Shown piece by piece: positions 34,801 to 46,000 of a stretch of DNA of 64,000 nucleotides (within the stretch, counting starts at the first letter, position 1; every line of letters starts with the position of its first letter). Source of the DNA: Neodontobutis hainanensis (taxonomy: Eukaryota > Chordata > Actinopteri > Gobiiformes > Odontobutidae); contig JALDNG010000022.1 of assembly GCA_024349245.1 (NCBI GenBank), positions 3,303,501-3,367,500 on the forward strand, written 5' to 3'. Under the pieces are notes generated by a model. The model did not search any database. It was not told where the DNA came from and was given only the letters and a program-made list of their open reading frames with translations. A program made the translations under genes and the position numbers.

Positions 34801-34946
34801 AGCGGTATGTCACTCCTGGCTTTCCGTTTAAGTGCGGTGATTGGTCAAAGAAAAATAATGGCAATATGCGCGTAACGCAAAACATAAATGAAGTAGTTTA
34901 AGCGTTCAAGATAAAGGGAGTCCAGTTGTACCTGCTTTTGCCTCTG
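34801..34946 (+). promoter_or_regulatory. Probable anapc4 promoter and 5' UTR exon
   Basis: An inverted CCAAT box (ATTGG at 34840-34844) lies about 100 bp before a possible donor CT|gtaagt at 34945/34946. The first coding exon begins after a clear acceptor at 35468-35469 with only eight untranslated bases, so an upstream non-coding exon is needed. No TATA box is seen. The exon 1 start is not determined. Confidence 0.4.
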
Positions 34947-35477
34947 TAAGTTGCAAGCGCTATAACTTTTTAGCCCTTAAGCATGCACACATTTTTATGT
35001 CAAATCTAGCTACGTCTTTATGCTAGCACGATAACGTTAGCAATTAGCATTACAACTTATTGCCTGTCAACTTAACCTTCTTTTTATTGTGGGCCGAAGC
35101 AACATTTTCTTTTTCCACTTTAAAATTGGGATATCACTCGAGTCTGGGCTACTGTTCATTATTCATGTTTTACGTTATACTGTTATTTTGCTCACTTATC
35201 ACCTGCTTAATCGTAATGCCTAATCTAGCTAAATATCTCATAGCTTATCATTTAGCTAACTAAACTTAAGAACGTTAAGGAAAGGTCGGCGTTGTAACGT
35301 AATGTTGAACTCAAAAATTCAATGTACCATATATATAAAAATGTAATTCAATCAATGTATTTATCTGTGTCACAACTGGTAATCATAGATTGACTATAAT
35401 ATGTCGTCTAATGGTTAGATAAAATTGTCTAATAAAACTGAACCAAAGGCATTTGTTGTCATTTTGCAGCCAACAAA

Positions 35478-35988
35478 ATGCCTGCTTTCCGGCAAGTGGG
35501 AGAGAAGCAGCTTCCAAACCCTGTGCTGTGTATGGCATGGTCTCCTAAAAGGGACCTTATTGCCCTTGCCAACACAAGTGGAGAGGTGGGGACCAGATAT
35601 TTATTTTACAACAATGTGTTATATATGAATACTAACATTGTTTGTGTCGATAGTTACTCCTCCATCGCCTGGCTAGTTTTCAGCGAGTATGGAGTTTACC
35701 CCCAAGTGAGCATACAGGAAAGGACATCACAGCACTCGCCTGGAGACCTGATGGAAAAAGTAGGCAACAATACTTAAAATGATTGGTCTGCTTAGACAGA
35801 ATCTTTACTCAATATTTTTTGCAGTACTGGCTTTCAGTCTTGGAGACACCAAGCAGGTGGTCCTGTGTGGAGTGGAAAAAGCAGAGATTCTCCATGTGTT
35901 CCCGATACAAACCCCTATGACCTGCATGCACTGGATGGAGGTGACTGAAGAGAACAGGTAAGTGCCTTGCTTCACACAAAAAAGTCTG

Positions 35989-36021
<33 letters not shown>

Positions 36022-39000
36022 ATACATGCTATTACAAAGTATTATTTTGCAAATGTCTTAGTGCACTGACTACTTTCTACAACTCTGAGGATGAGTCTGT
36101 ACTTTTTCTTCCCAAGTTACCATCACTTCCAAAGAGGTAACAACAGCAGTCAATACACATGCAATTACTATTATTACTTAGTAACATTTGTTTATATGTT
36201 GTTGTTTTTTTTTCAGCTACAGCACCACATCAAAGATCTTTAGGTGAGATCCATTAAATGTTTATCAAAGTTTATTTGAATGAAATGGCATGCATTTATA
36301 TAGCGCTTTCCTGCACCCTTCTCAGGCACCCAAAGCGCTTTACATTGTGCTTCCACTCACCCCATTCACACACATTCACCCCTGGGGCAGACAGAGAGGG
36401 GGGCTGCCATACACACGGCACTCAACCTTCTCCTACCACCACCAAACACACCTCCACAGTCACACACATTCATACACCAGGGCTACGGACAAATGAATGA
36501 AGGATTGAATGAATGAATAAATTACTTAAACTTTGTGCTTATGTGTCTGTGTTACAGTGAAGAAAAGTCTGATGAGATAATGAATCTCCTGGGAGAAGTC
36601 AGGTAAACAGAGTTACTGTACATTAAGTAAATACAACACAAAACATAAAAAAATAATACTTTGAATGGATGGGACAACCTATGAGTTGTTTGTGTGTAGA
36701 CTAAACATACTTGTACTTGGAGGAGACGCTGGTTCTGTGGAGCTTTATGCCTACGGGATGTACAAGATTGCCACTATAACAGGAGTATGCATTTTTTTTA
36801 AATATAAAGTATAAATGTAAATTTAAAATCTCTAATATTGTACATTTCAAATTTACAGGTTGTAGGAACTTGCCGGAGCCTGAGTCTGTCGAGTGACTTG
36901 AAGTCTCTGTCCATCATTGCAGAGGTCAGGTCGGCTGACAATGACCCAGAGATCTGTTACTGTCAGGTGAGAATTTTTCTAGCAGTCTTGCTTTTTGTAT
37001 GTTAAGTTCACTAATTTAAGAACGTTTCTTATTCTACAGCTGGACACAGGGCTGCTGTCTGACTGTCTGCCAGAGGTCACTAGGATGGCTCGTAAGTTTA
37101 CCCACATCTCCACGCTGCTGCAGTACCTACACCTGTCCCTAACCTGCATGTGTGAAGCCTGGGAGGACATCCTTATGCAGATGGACCTTCGACTCACTAA
37201 ATTTGTTCAGGTCAGTAGTCACAGCTGGGTATTACACTGCGAGAAATTAAGCAAGTGGTCAGATTTTTGTTTTTTGTTCTCTTATATAGGAAAAGAACAC
37301 AAGCACTCAAGTTCAAGATGAGTTTCTTGAGCTTTTGCTGTGGGGACAGTCAAGGTAAAGAATGGCTACTCAACCTTTTTCTATATCTGTACTATCATTT
37401 TGTAATGCTCAAAGTGTCCTGTAGATGGTAACCAAACATTTAGTGACTTAAGAGGATTGGTTTAGTAATAGAAAAAAAAAATGATTTTGTTACAGCCCTG
37501 AACTACAAGCTCTTCTTATGAACCAACTAACTGTCAAGGTGAGACCTATTGCAGAAATGACTTCAAGTTAAGTTCAGATAATGTTTTAATTGATAAAATG
37601 CTTTGACTTGTATGTTTTTATTGTTAGGGCCTAAAGAAGCTTGGCCAGTCCATTGAGTCATCCTACTCCAGTATTCAAAAGCTCGTCATCAGCCACCTGC
37701 AGAGGTATTTTTCATTGTACACTGCACAGCTTCATAAGGAGAATCTAAGAATCTTTTTACTCACTGTAGTGGCTCTGAGGCTCTACTGTATCACCTCAGT
37801 GAGGTTAAAGGAATGTCCCTTTGGAAGCAAAAGTTTGAGCCCCTTGGTCTGGATTCAGTGGCTATAGAAGGTACGGTACTAGTCTACTAACCTGACTAAA
37901 AATCGATTGCTTTGTTGTCCACAACTGCCTGTATGTATTTATTTTGTTTTTTAGGTGCAATTACAGCTGTGGGTTCATTTTCTCTAAAAGCCAATGAACT
38001 CCTACAGTGAGTCTAACCAGTTGTTATGACATGAACATTATAAATATACTACTAAATAAGACATAAGTATTTCTTATTTGCATATTATATAATTAATTTA
38101 TGTGTTATTTAGGGTCATTGATAGAAGTATGAAAAACTTTAAAGCCTTTTTTCGATGGCTCTATGTAGGTAAGCATTGAAATTATAAATAAAGACTGTAC
38201 TGTCATTTGCTATAACTTAAAGTTGAGCTTTATAACAAAAAGTAGGAGTAACTATGTAGTTATCTTATTTGTTCCACTGCTACTGTTTTCTCCCACAGCA
38301 ATGTTAAGAATGTGTGAGGAGCATGTGCCCCCAGAACTCAATAAGGTAAATTATTACAAAATTTCAATATATTAAGGCTTTACCAAATTTCAATATTTCA
38401 GTTAACTTTTCCCTCATTCCCTCAGATGACTCAGAAGGATATAGCGTTTGTTGCAGACTTTCTGTCTGAGCATTTCAGTGAGGTCTGTATATTATAATAA
38501 TTAAACTCAGAACCTTGAATCAGAACTATGTTGTTATCATCATTAGAATAAAATATGTATAACAACTTTCCTGCAAAATTTTCTTGCTCTATCAATTTAC
38601 TTTATTTAATAGAATGAAGAACTTTTTGATCGTAAAGGAAAGTACTTCAATGTTGAACGAGTGGGTCAGGTAAGAGTCTTGGTAGTTTCTAATTATAATT
38701 ATTTGATTTTTTTTATTTTATAAAAGTGCTATCTGACAAAATCTTCTTTGGATGTTGTAGTACCTGAAGGATGAAGAAGAGGACCTTGTGTCTCCTCCCA
38801 ACACAAAAGGAAACCAGTGGCTGAGGTTTTTACAAGAGAGCACACACTTGAAAGGTAAAGTATAATTTTTGTAAAATTATTTTTATGCAATTCTGAAACT
38901 ACATTATTGCAACAATTACCTTATGCTGTGATTGTGTTTTAACATGTCAAATCTGTGACTGGTTTATCTAGAAAGCCCTTTGCTCTTTCCTTCATATCCC

Positions 39001-40562
39001 CAAAAGTCTTTGCACTTTGTCAAGAGGGTGATGGAGAGTGTTATTGAGCAGTGTCTACAGAAACCCGCAGTAAGTTTGAGCCTGCTTAGCTTATCTCATT
39101 TACCGATATATTTGGGTCTGAGGCTTTTTAGGTATAATGTAAGCAAGGGAGACCCAATACATTTAATGTAAATTCTTTGCAGGAAGTCATTGGGAAGTCT
39201 GTAAAGCAAGCTCTCTCTTTGCCTCTTTACACTGTGCCAGAAAGGTATGATCATTGCCCTTTATTAGCACCGTGTAAAAGAAACATTCAAGTTCTTTAAA
39301 AGGTTGTCTTTAATTCTTTTTACAGTTCAGAAAACACTCCAAGACTTTTTGAGCTCCCATCCTTGTAAGTGAATTACAAACATGACAAATTTTAAAATTG
39401 AATTGTCCTCACTTAAACATGTTCTTTGGCCTATAGGTGGAATGACAAGAAAGCCAAAGTGCACTATGTTGTTTTCAGCATGCCACAAATTTCACCTTCC
39501 AAACTCTACTTGTTACGGAAAGCAACAGATCCACACAGGTAGAATTGAGTGTTTGACTTTCTTTTAATACTTAACCATGTTTCTGACTATATTTCTTTCC
39601 TGTATAGACCCATTGCCAACAGTGTGATGTCCATCAATCTTACCCACCTACTCGACAATGCAGACAATGACAGTGCTGCAGCACAGTGAGTACCAGTCAG
39701 TCTGCATTGGTTCGTGTGAATTGCAGACCGAGCCCCTCGTGTCATTAACTGTGATTGTCTTTTTTTAGGCCTCATTATGTATACAAGTGCCTGGATGCTC
39801 GTTTCTATGACGATGAAATGTTAACTGTGGTCTTGCAAGGACCAGAGGAAGAAAACAGTAGGAGCATCCTGGCTCAGCTCCCGCTTGCTTCTACACTTAG
39901 TTGTGAGACTGAATTTCTTTGGGAGCCCAACCACAGGTCTGTTTAAGTCACAATTAAATAAGAAGACAAAAAAGTATAAATAAAAAAAAATAGAAAAGGT
40001 ATAAGTTTTAAACTAAATGTTATTGATTTCTAGGTTGGACCAGCAAAGCGGTAATATACCATGCAACGCAATCCTATTGGGAAATCAGTGGCGGGAACTA
40101 GAAAACATGAAGGCTCAGTTTGTAGCAGTGAATGGCATTCGCAAAGTGGCCTGTGTGGTATGTTTTCAGTTTCTGGCAGTTTTTAATGAGATGTTATTTA
40201 TGACTGACTCGTACTGCAGAAACTATGCATTTGCAACAGTGATTAATAATATGAGATGTTCTTCTATTTCGGTGCTAGTGAATAAATTAAATGGATTGTT
40301 TTAAAAGAGATTTGCATTTCTCTTTTGACAGCTGAGTGCAAATCTGAGGCACATACGGGTTTTCGAGATGGACGTCGAAGATGAGGATGAAGAAGGAGCT
40401 GAGTCTCAAAATGCAACGGCTGACCAGGATGTGCTGGAAACAACTATGTCCAGTCGGGGAGAGGAAGATGAGGAGAGCATAAAGGTTAAGGATGAAACTA
40501 AAGAGCGCAGCGAAGAAAACGCAAAGAAACTGGAATTAGAAGAAGCCCCAGAACTCTCTTAA
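35478..40562 (+). CDS. anapc4: Anaphase-promoting complex subunit 4
   Basis: APC4 is a platform subunit of the APC/C ubiquitin ligase that drives mitotic exit. There are 27 coding exons: 35478-35585, 35654-35759, 35825-35957, 36062-36136, 36217-36243, 36558-36602, 36700-36784, 36859-36966, 37040-37210, 37290-37354, 37496-37538, 37628-37704, 37770-37870, 37955-38006, 38113-38168, 38299-38345, 38426-38482, 38613-38669, 38761-38854, 38972-39069, 39183-39244, 39326-39364, 39437-39538, 39608-39685, 39769-39936, 40034-40157, 40332-40562. The total is 2409 nt, or 802 aa, close to the human length of about 808. The N-terminal half is a WD40-like propeller (VLCMAWSPKRDLIALANTSG; ALAWRPDGK). The helical APC4 domain follows (ARKFTHISTLLQYLHLSLT; LKKLGQSIESSYSSIQKLVI). 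The C-terminus is acidic (MDVEDEDEEGAESQ). All introns are GT-AG. It appears intact. The neighbouring palld is divergent. Confidence 0.96.
35989..36014. repeat. (TA)n microsatellite in anapc4 intron
   Basis: About 13 TA units lie between the exon ending at 35957 and the exon starting at 36062. Confidence 0.9.
36277..36525. repeat. Interspersed fish repeat in anapc4 intron, GAAT tail
   Basis: It begins gcatttatatagcgctttcc, runs through cacccaaagcgctttacattg and ccattcacacacattcacc, and ends in gaatgaatgaatgaat. The first phrases recur in many teleost genomes. The family is not assigned. It fills most of the intron between 36243 and 36558. Confidence 0.6.
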
Positions 40563-40985
40563 TATCAATTAGCCCCCACTTTTTGCTTCCTTATTTTATA
40601 CAATAATTAATTTCTAAAATGGAAATAATAGCAAATGTATAGAATACTGTCCAAAATAAAGACATCTGAAAAATATAAATTTTTCTTTTCATTTTAAAAT
40701 TGTATTGTACTATATTTAAATTTGTAATTTATACAAAAAAAAATACATATACAAAGTTATTTTCATTGTCATAGTCTAAAGTCACTGACTGGCATCACAA
40801 GTTTTGTAATACTTTGAAGAGTCCTGCAAGATTGTTTTCACCTTTTACAGAAAATATTTTGACTGCACTCTTTTGACATCTTCTATAAACCATACAGGCT
40901 GTAACAGACCTCCCTCAGCAACAAATGATGCTCTATTGTCATTAACTGAACAGCTAGCAATGTGAAACTTTAATGAGATTCACCT
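40563..40985 (+). other. anapc4 3' UTR and downstream spacer
   Basis: A poly(A) signal AATAAA is present near 40655 (ccaaaataaagacatc), about 95 bp after the stop. The remainder is AT-rich without features. Confidence 0.6.
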
Positions 40986-40989
40986 TGTC

Positions 40990-41115
40990 AGGGTGAGTGC
41001 ACGGGGCAGAGTGGTTAGCACTCCTGCCTTACAGCAAGAAGGTCGTGAGTTCAAAACCCAGCCGACTCAAACATTCTCGGGCGACTCTGAACCAAATGGG
41101 CATTCATTGCCCCCT
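40990..41115 (+). mobile_element. tRNA-derived SINE-like fragment
   Basis: The segment has a tRNA-like head with an A-box-like gagtggttagcactcc and a B-box-like ggtcgtgagttcaaaaccc, spaced as in a tRNA-type pol III promoter. It does not fold as a full functional tRNA by eye, and the acceptor stem is not matched. Decayed copy; family not assigned. Confidence 0.5.
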
Positions 41116-41189
41116 CCTTTACCTTCCTCAATTGGCTTGTTTGTTTTCAGACCAGTGACTATAAAGCTCTCAGCCCTTTCAAACAATGT

Positions 41190-42575
41190 TATCCCTGTTG
41201 TCTGCTTTTGTTCTTACCTTGCTAAAAGGAGGACTCAGCCGATCTTAATAACTACAAGCCGAAATCAAAGTTATTAAGAAAATGGTTGCTGAAAAGCTTA
41301 AAACATTTATTGAGGCAAATGAAATTTGATCAAACAACCAATCGGGTTTTCCGAAAACTACATAGTATGATAAAGTTAAAGTAGTTAATGAAATCTCTGA
41401 GGCTCTTGATTGTAAAAGGTTCTGTATAGGGATGTTTATTGACTTGTCTAATGACCTTGGCACCGTCAATCATGCCACCTTGTTATATTGGCTTTATAAA
41501 ATTATTCTGTTTGACACTGCTGCTAGTTTTCTATCTATCTGTCGGGTAGAGCTTAGTGTGTACACCTCGTTGGCATGTCCTCCTCTTTTTTTTCAGTAAC
41601 TAAAGAAGTACCCCAGGGTTCTGTTCTGGGACCAATGCTGTTTTCTATTTATGTAAATAATCTTTGTCAAAATGTGTCAAATGCCTCTCTTTCAATTGAA
41701 CAAGTCTTTGATTTCTAACAGTCAGCATTTGATGCTGTTCAATCTCATCTAAAGCAGCTGAGGCTTGTGTTAAATGCAGACAAATCTAAAGTTATGGTCT
41801 TCTTAAATGGAAAACGGCTACCTTCTCAGCTCCTTAAAATAAAAACAGCTGAACAAAAAGAAATCCAAATGGTCTCATATGAATTTAGGCTTTGTTATTG
41901 TTGAAAACCTGTCCTTCAAGCAACATATTGAGCATATTGTAAATAAACTGAAGCTAAAATTTAGTTTCCGTTTCAGAAACAAATCCTGTTTCTCCGTTTA
42001 TACAAGAAAACGCTCAATTTCGGCAACTTTTTTATTTTTATTTTCTTACCTTTATTGGACTCTGGTGATCTCCTTTTTATGAATGCATCCGAATATCTTA
42101 TTAAAATTCTGGACACTGTCTATTACTGTGCCTTACAGTTTATGACTGGCTGTGGAATCTGTGTTCACTGTATGTTGTATGCTTCAGCTGAGTATTCAGT
42201 ATGTTCTCAGGTGGTCTCATTTGATGACTTTCTTTGCTGCAGAGGTATTCTTGGGCTCCTCCCATCTTACCTCTTCACATACATGCGTAAAAACCAACAA
42301 CATTATGCTCTGCGTTTTCAGAAGAACATACTAATGGTGGTTCCTAGAGTCCGAGTTGGGATAAGGCATAATTTCAGTACACTGCTCCCTATGCATAGCT
42401 TGGCACAGCCTGGCGTGAGCGCTCTGTTAATTCTATATACTGTTATTCTGATACCGCGAGGAGTCTAGTTTGCCTGTTGTAATGTTGTCGTCTTGGCCTG
42501 GCCAAACTTGGTAAAGAGATTTTTAATCTCAATGAGGTAATCTTCTGGTTAAATAAAAGATATAATAAAATATAT
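41190..42575 (+). mobile_element. L2-type LINE remnant
   Basis: A decayed RT is readable in pieces: KVIKKMVAEKLKTFIEANEI, then an SNNQSGF block near 41340, and GMFIDLSNDLGTVNHATLLY near 41430-41490, where an expected Lys-Ala-Phe is changed. Next come the PQGSVLGPM region near 41615-41640, the LNADKSKVMVFLNGKRLPSQ block near 41775-41830, and NKLKLKFSFRFRNKSCF near 41945-41995. The 3' end (gagatttttaatctcaatgaggtaatcttctggttaaataaaag, 42518-42560) is the typical L2 terminus. Several stops and deletions include loss of the DD region. Confidence 0.82.
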
Positions 42576-43019
42576 CAATCAAATTTACTTTATTTTACAT
42601 GGGGATGTTGATTATACTTTATTCGAAGAAATAAAAATTGCAGTGTAATTCTGGTTTTAGTCCATTTACAGCGTCAATAATGGGCAAATAGGCAAATGCC
42701 ATATTATTGACGTGAGCGCGTGAAAATAGGTGTTGGTTACGTGCTCGCTCCAGAGACTTTTACGCGGTGACGTGTGCAGTCCGCCGCCTGTTGGTCTTTC
42801 TCAGTTGGTGACGACTATTATGAAAATGGCCTCGACCCTGAGTGCGACTAACCGGAGAAGATGACGGTGATTAGCGATTCGAGTCAACTCAACACCGCCG
42901 TGTCTTCACTGAAGACGTAGAGGAGACAAAAGTGAACAAAGACAAAGGACCCCGGGCAAAGAAAATAAGGGGAATTATACACACCGCCGCATTCTTTCGG
43001 TAGGCTGTGAGAAGCCACT
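42576..43019 (+). promoter_or_regulatory. slain2 upstream region and 5' UTR
   Basis: CpG content rises from about 42700 (gtgagcgcgtg, cgctcc, acgcggtgacgtg), consistent with a CpG-rich housekeeping promoter. A CRE-like tgacgtg occurs near 42768. No TATA box is seen. The transcript start is not determined. Confidence 0.45.
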
Positions 43020-46000
43020 ATGGAGGATATCAACTCAAATATCAACGCGGACTTGGAGGTGCGGAAGCTCCAGGACTTGGTGAAGAAGCTTGAACAACAA
43101 AACGAGCAGCTCCGGAGTAGGTCTACGATGATGTCTTCGTCCGGGGCGATGTCAGGGAACCACAGACCCCTGAGCGCCGGCTACGACTCGTCTCTGGCAG
43201 CGGGGCTGGCAGTCGGGTTGACCGGCTACACTGGGGTGGGGTTCGGCGGGCTGGTGGAGAACAGCCGCTGCCTGAGCCCCAGACTGTCGTACGACGGCAT
43301 CAGCTTCAGGAGGGCGTACGACAGTGAAGGAGCTACGGGGGCCACCCCTCTGTCCAGTAGGAACTCACTTTATACAGACATAAGTGGAGGGTTTACAGAT
43401 GAAAGCGAAACATCAATCTTAGATGAAGTAGAAATATTAGACTTGGAGGACATGGATTGTCTTCACGAAGACGAGGACAGCTGGTGAGTGACAGGCTTGT
43501 CTTGGGAGGTGTCTGGCCTTTACTGCCATGTCTGTGTGTTCAGAGCTGGTGAAACCGCCTGGGCACAGCTGCTCTACACATTAACTACAGCCTCAAACGT
43601 TTGGCATCTTCTCAGTAACTGTCTGAAATCTGAAGGAGCCTCATTGTGTTATTGACTGAGCGATGTTGACGTCAAGTCATGTGAGAGATGTCAAGCCACT
43701 TCACTGACTATACAATAATAGCCACGCTTTGTTGTACAGCCGTGTATTATTCTCTACCTCGTGTAAATGGTGTGCAATTATTGAACCCTCAGCTGTCAGG
43801 ACCCTAAAGTCTCTGGTCATCTGTTGCACGGCTTCTGTTTGTGTTGTGACAGATTGCTTGGTTTGCCATGGCAGCCAGTAATGGCAGGAAATTAGTGACT
43901 ACAGTTCAAAGTGAAAGTCATTTTCCTGTCCAGCAGCCATGTGTGTGGTAGTCATGGTTATTTTCCTCCTGTGAATACTCCTTTAGCACGAGTTGGCTGG
44001 CACACTGCTTCCTGTGCTCTAAAGCTTCAACAGGAAAAAGCAGTGACAGCACCTCATCTAGCAGGAGTAAAGTCTTTTTCACAGATTACTTTACTTGCAC
44101 ATGGATGTTTGGATATCCTTGTGGCACAGTACTGGGCTAGTTTTATCCTCTCCTTCAGCAAATGTATTTTTTTGCTTGAGATCACCTATGCTTTAACGTA
44201 TATGCAAATTTTGAGCATTAGTTAGGATTTTCACAGATTTTCTTCAAACGCATAATCCTTAAACCCAACACTGAATGGATTTGAGCTGCTGTGTTTATGT
44301 AGAAACGAGTCTAAGCACTGATACCAGACGTATCAATTTTGGTAGAGTTTAGAGAAGGTCTGTCACGGCTGACAGAGTAGTTATATTGTACACTGTGCAG
44401 CTTACTTTGATGAGAGTCCATTGTTACAGGATTAGGAGTTTGTTATCAGTCTTCTTGTGGAGGGTTTGTATAATTGGTCTCGTTTATGACTATGACAGAC
44501 CACTCATGGACTTGAATGCACTCCAAGAGTACCTAGTAGACATTACATCACAAACTCTGCTACAAATACGGGTCAGGTCCACTTAAAGCAGAGGACAATT
44601 GTTCTTTCCCTCCAAAACCTTTTTAAATGTTGTTATTCCAAGTATTCCAGTCTAAAATTATGATTGTATTATTAACAAAGAACAGTATTACATTTGTTGG
44701 GAGCAGCAAACATTAATTCTATCTTTAAAGAGGAGTCTTTGCTCTTGTGATAAAGCCTAAAGATGAGGGCTCTTTCTATGAAGCAGTTACATTGTGTGCT
44801 CAAGTCAAGTCCTTTCACTGTTTATTCCAGTGGCTGAGCCTGTAAATTAGACTACTCTCTAACATTGCTCACTCATGCCAAACAAAGCCCCAGTCTTTTA
44901 TGCCTTGGCTGTTTGTCTGCCCTCTGGATCAGATTGGTATTTGGGATTACCCTGTAGTGCCTTGCTTTTGCCAGCTCTTGCTACAGACTAATGTAATCCC
45001 TGAATTAGCATTTGACTGAATTTTAAAATGCTGCCCGTTCTCCTGCAGGGCTGTGCTTACAACAGATGCAACACTTTTGTTTTAGAGACGTAGAATCACA
45101 TTTGGGTTATACAAATTATAAATGACAGCTGTTGTTTTGAAACCAAGCTTGGATTTCCTTGCAATAGTCTGTCTGTAATGTTTTTATTGAGGCAGAATAG
45201 CCCAAAGCTGACAGCTGCTGACTCAGATTCCTCTTAAAAATAAACACACTTTTACACTTGCATAACTGTCAAGTAAGAAAAAAACTTGGTTGTACCAGTT
45301 CAGTAAGCTTTAGATCACACTCTGTGGGGCTTTCACTAACAACTGAAAGCTTTGACAGTTGTAATCAATGAAGCTGAGTCAGCACTGCACCCAGTGACTT
45401 TGGCAAAGATACCAGCCTAGAGACGCATTCTGCAGCAGGGGCCTAAAATTGTGTGGTCCTTATCAACAATACCTAACAGGGTAAAAGGTATCTATGAGTC
45501 AGCACATGTAGTTTCTATTTTTGAGATACCACTTTATGACTGAGGTTATATGAGAAACAGTCTGTATTAAAGTCTTGTATCAGAAATTTTGTTGCAGTGA
45601 ATTTAATTTCCTTCAGAGCTGGAAACAGCAGGTTTGAGCTCAGTCCGTTATCACTGCAGATGTTGTATTTAACGTCCACTCACTCGCAGCACTTGTCTGT
45701 ATGTTTTGCAGGTTATATGAAGCCAAACTCAACAGTCCCCTACAGAAAGCCTTGAGTCCCGTCGTGTGGTGTCGCCAGGCTCTGGACAACCCTAGTCCGG
45801 AGATGGAATCAGCCAGGCGCTCCCTGATCCACCGACTGGACCTGTCCATGTCAGGTACACTAAGCCATCACACAAAAGTGTGTAGTACTCACAAGCACTT
45901 TGCTCATTGGCCCTAAAGCAGTCTTTATCGTGACAGGTTGATGGTGAGTCACTGAATGAAGACTTGTTAGTGGTTTTGTACTCCAAAGTGGTCACGTCAC

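Noticed and set aside
40990..41065. A functional tRNA gene
   Set aside because: A- and B-box-like words are present, but the acceptor stem does not pair and the B box is degenerate, so it is more likely a SINE head.
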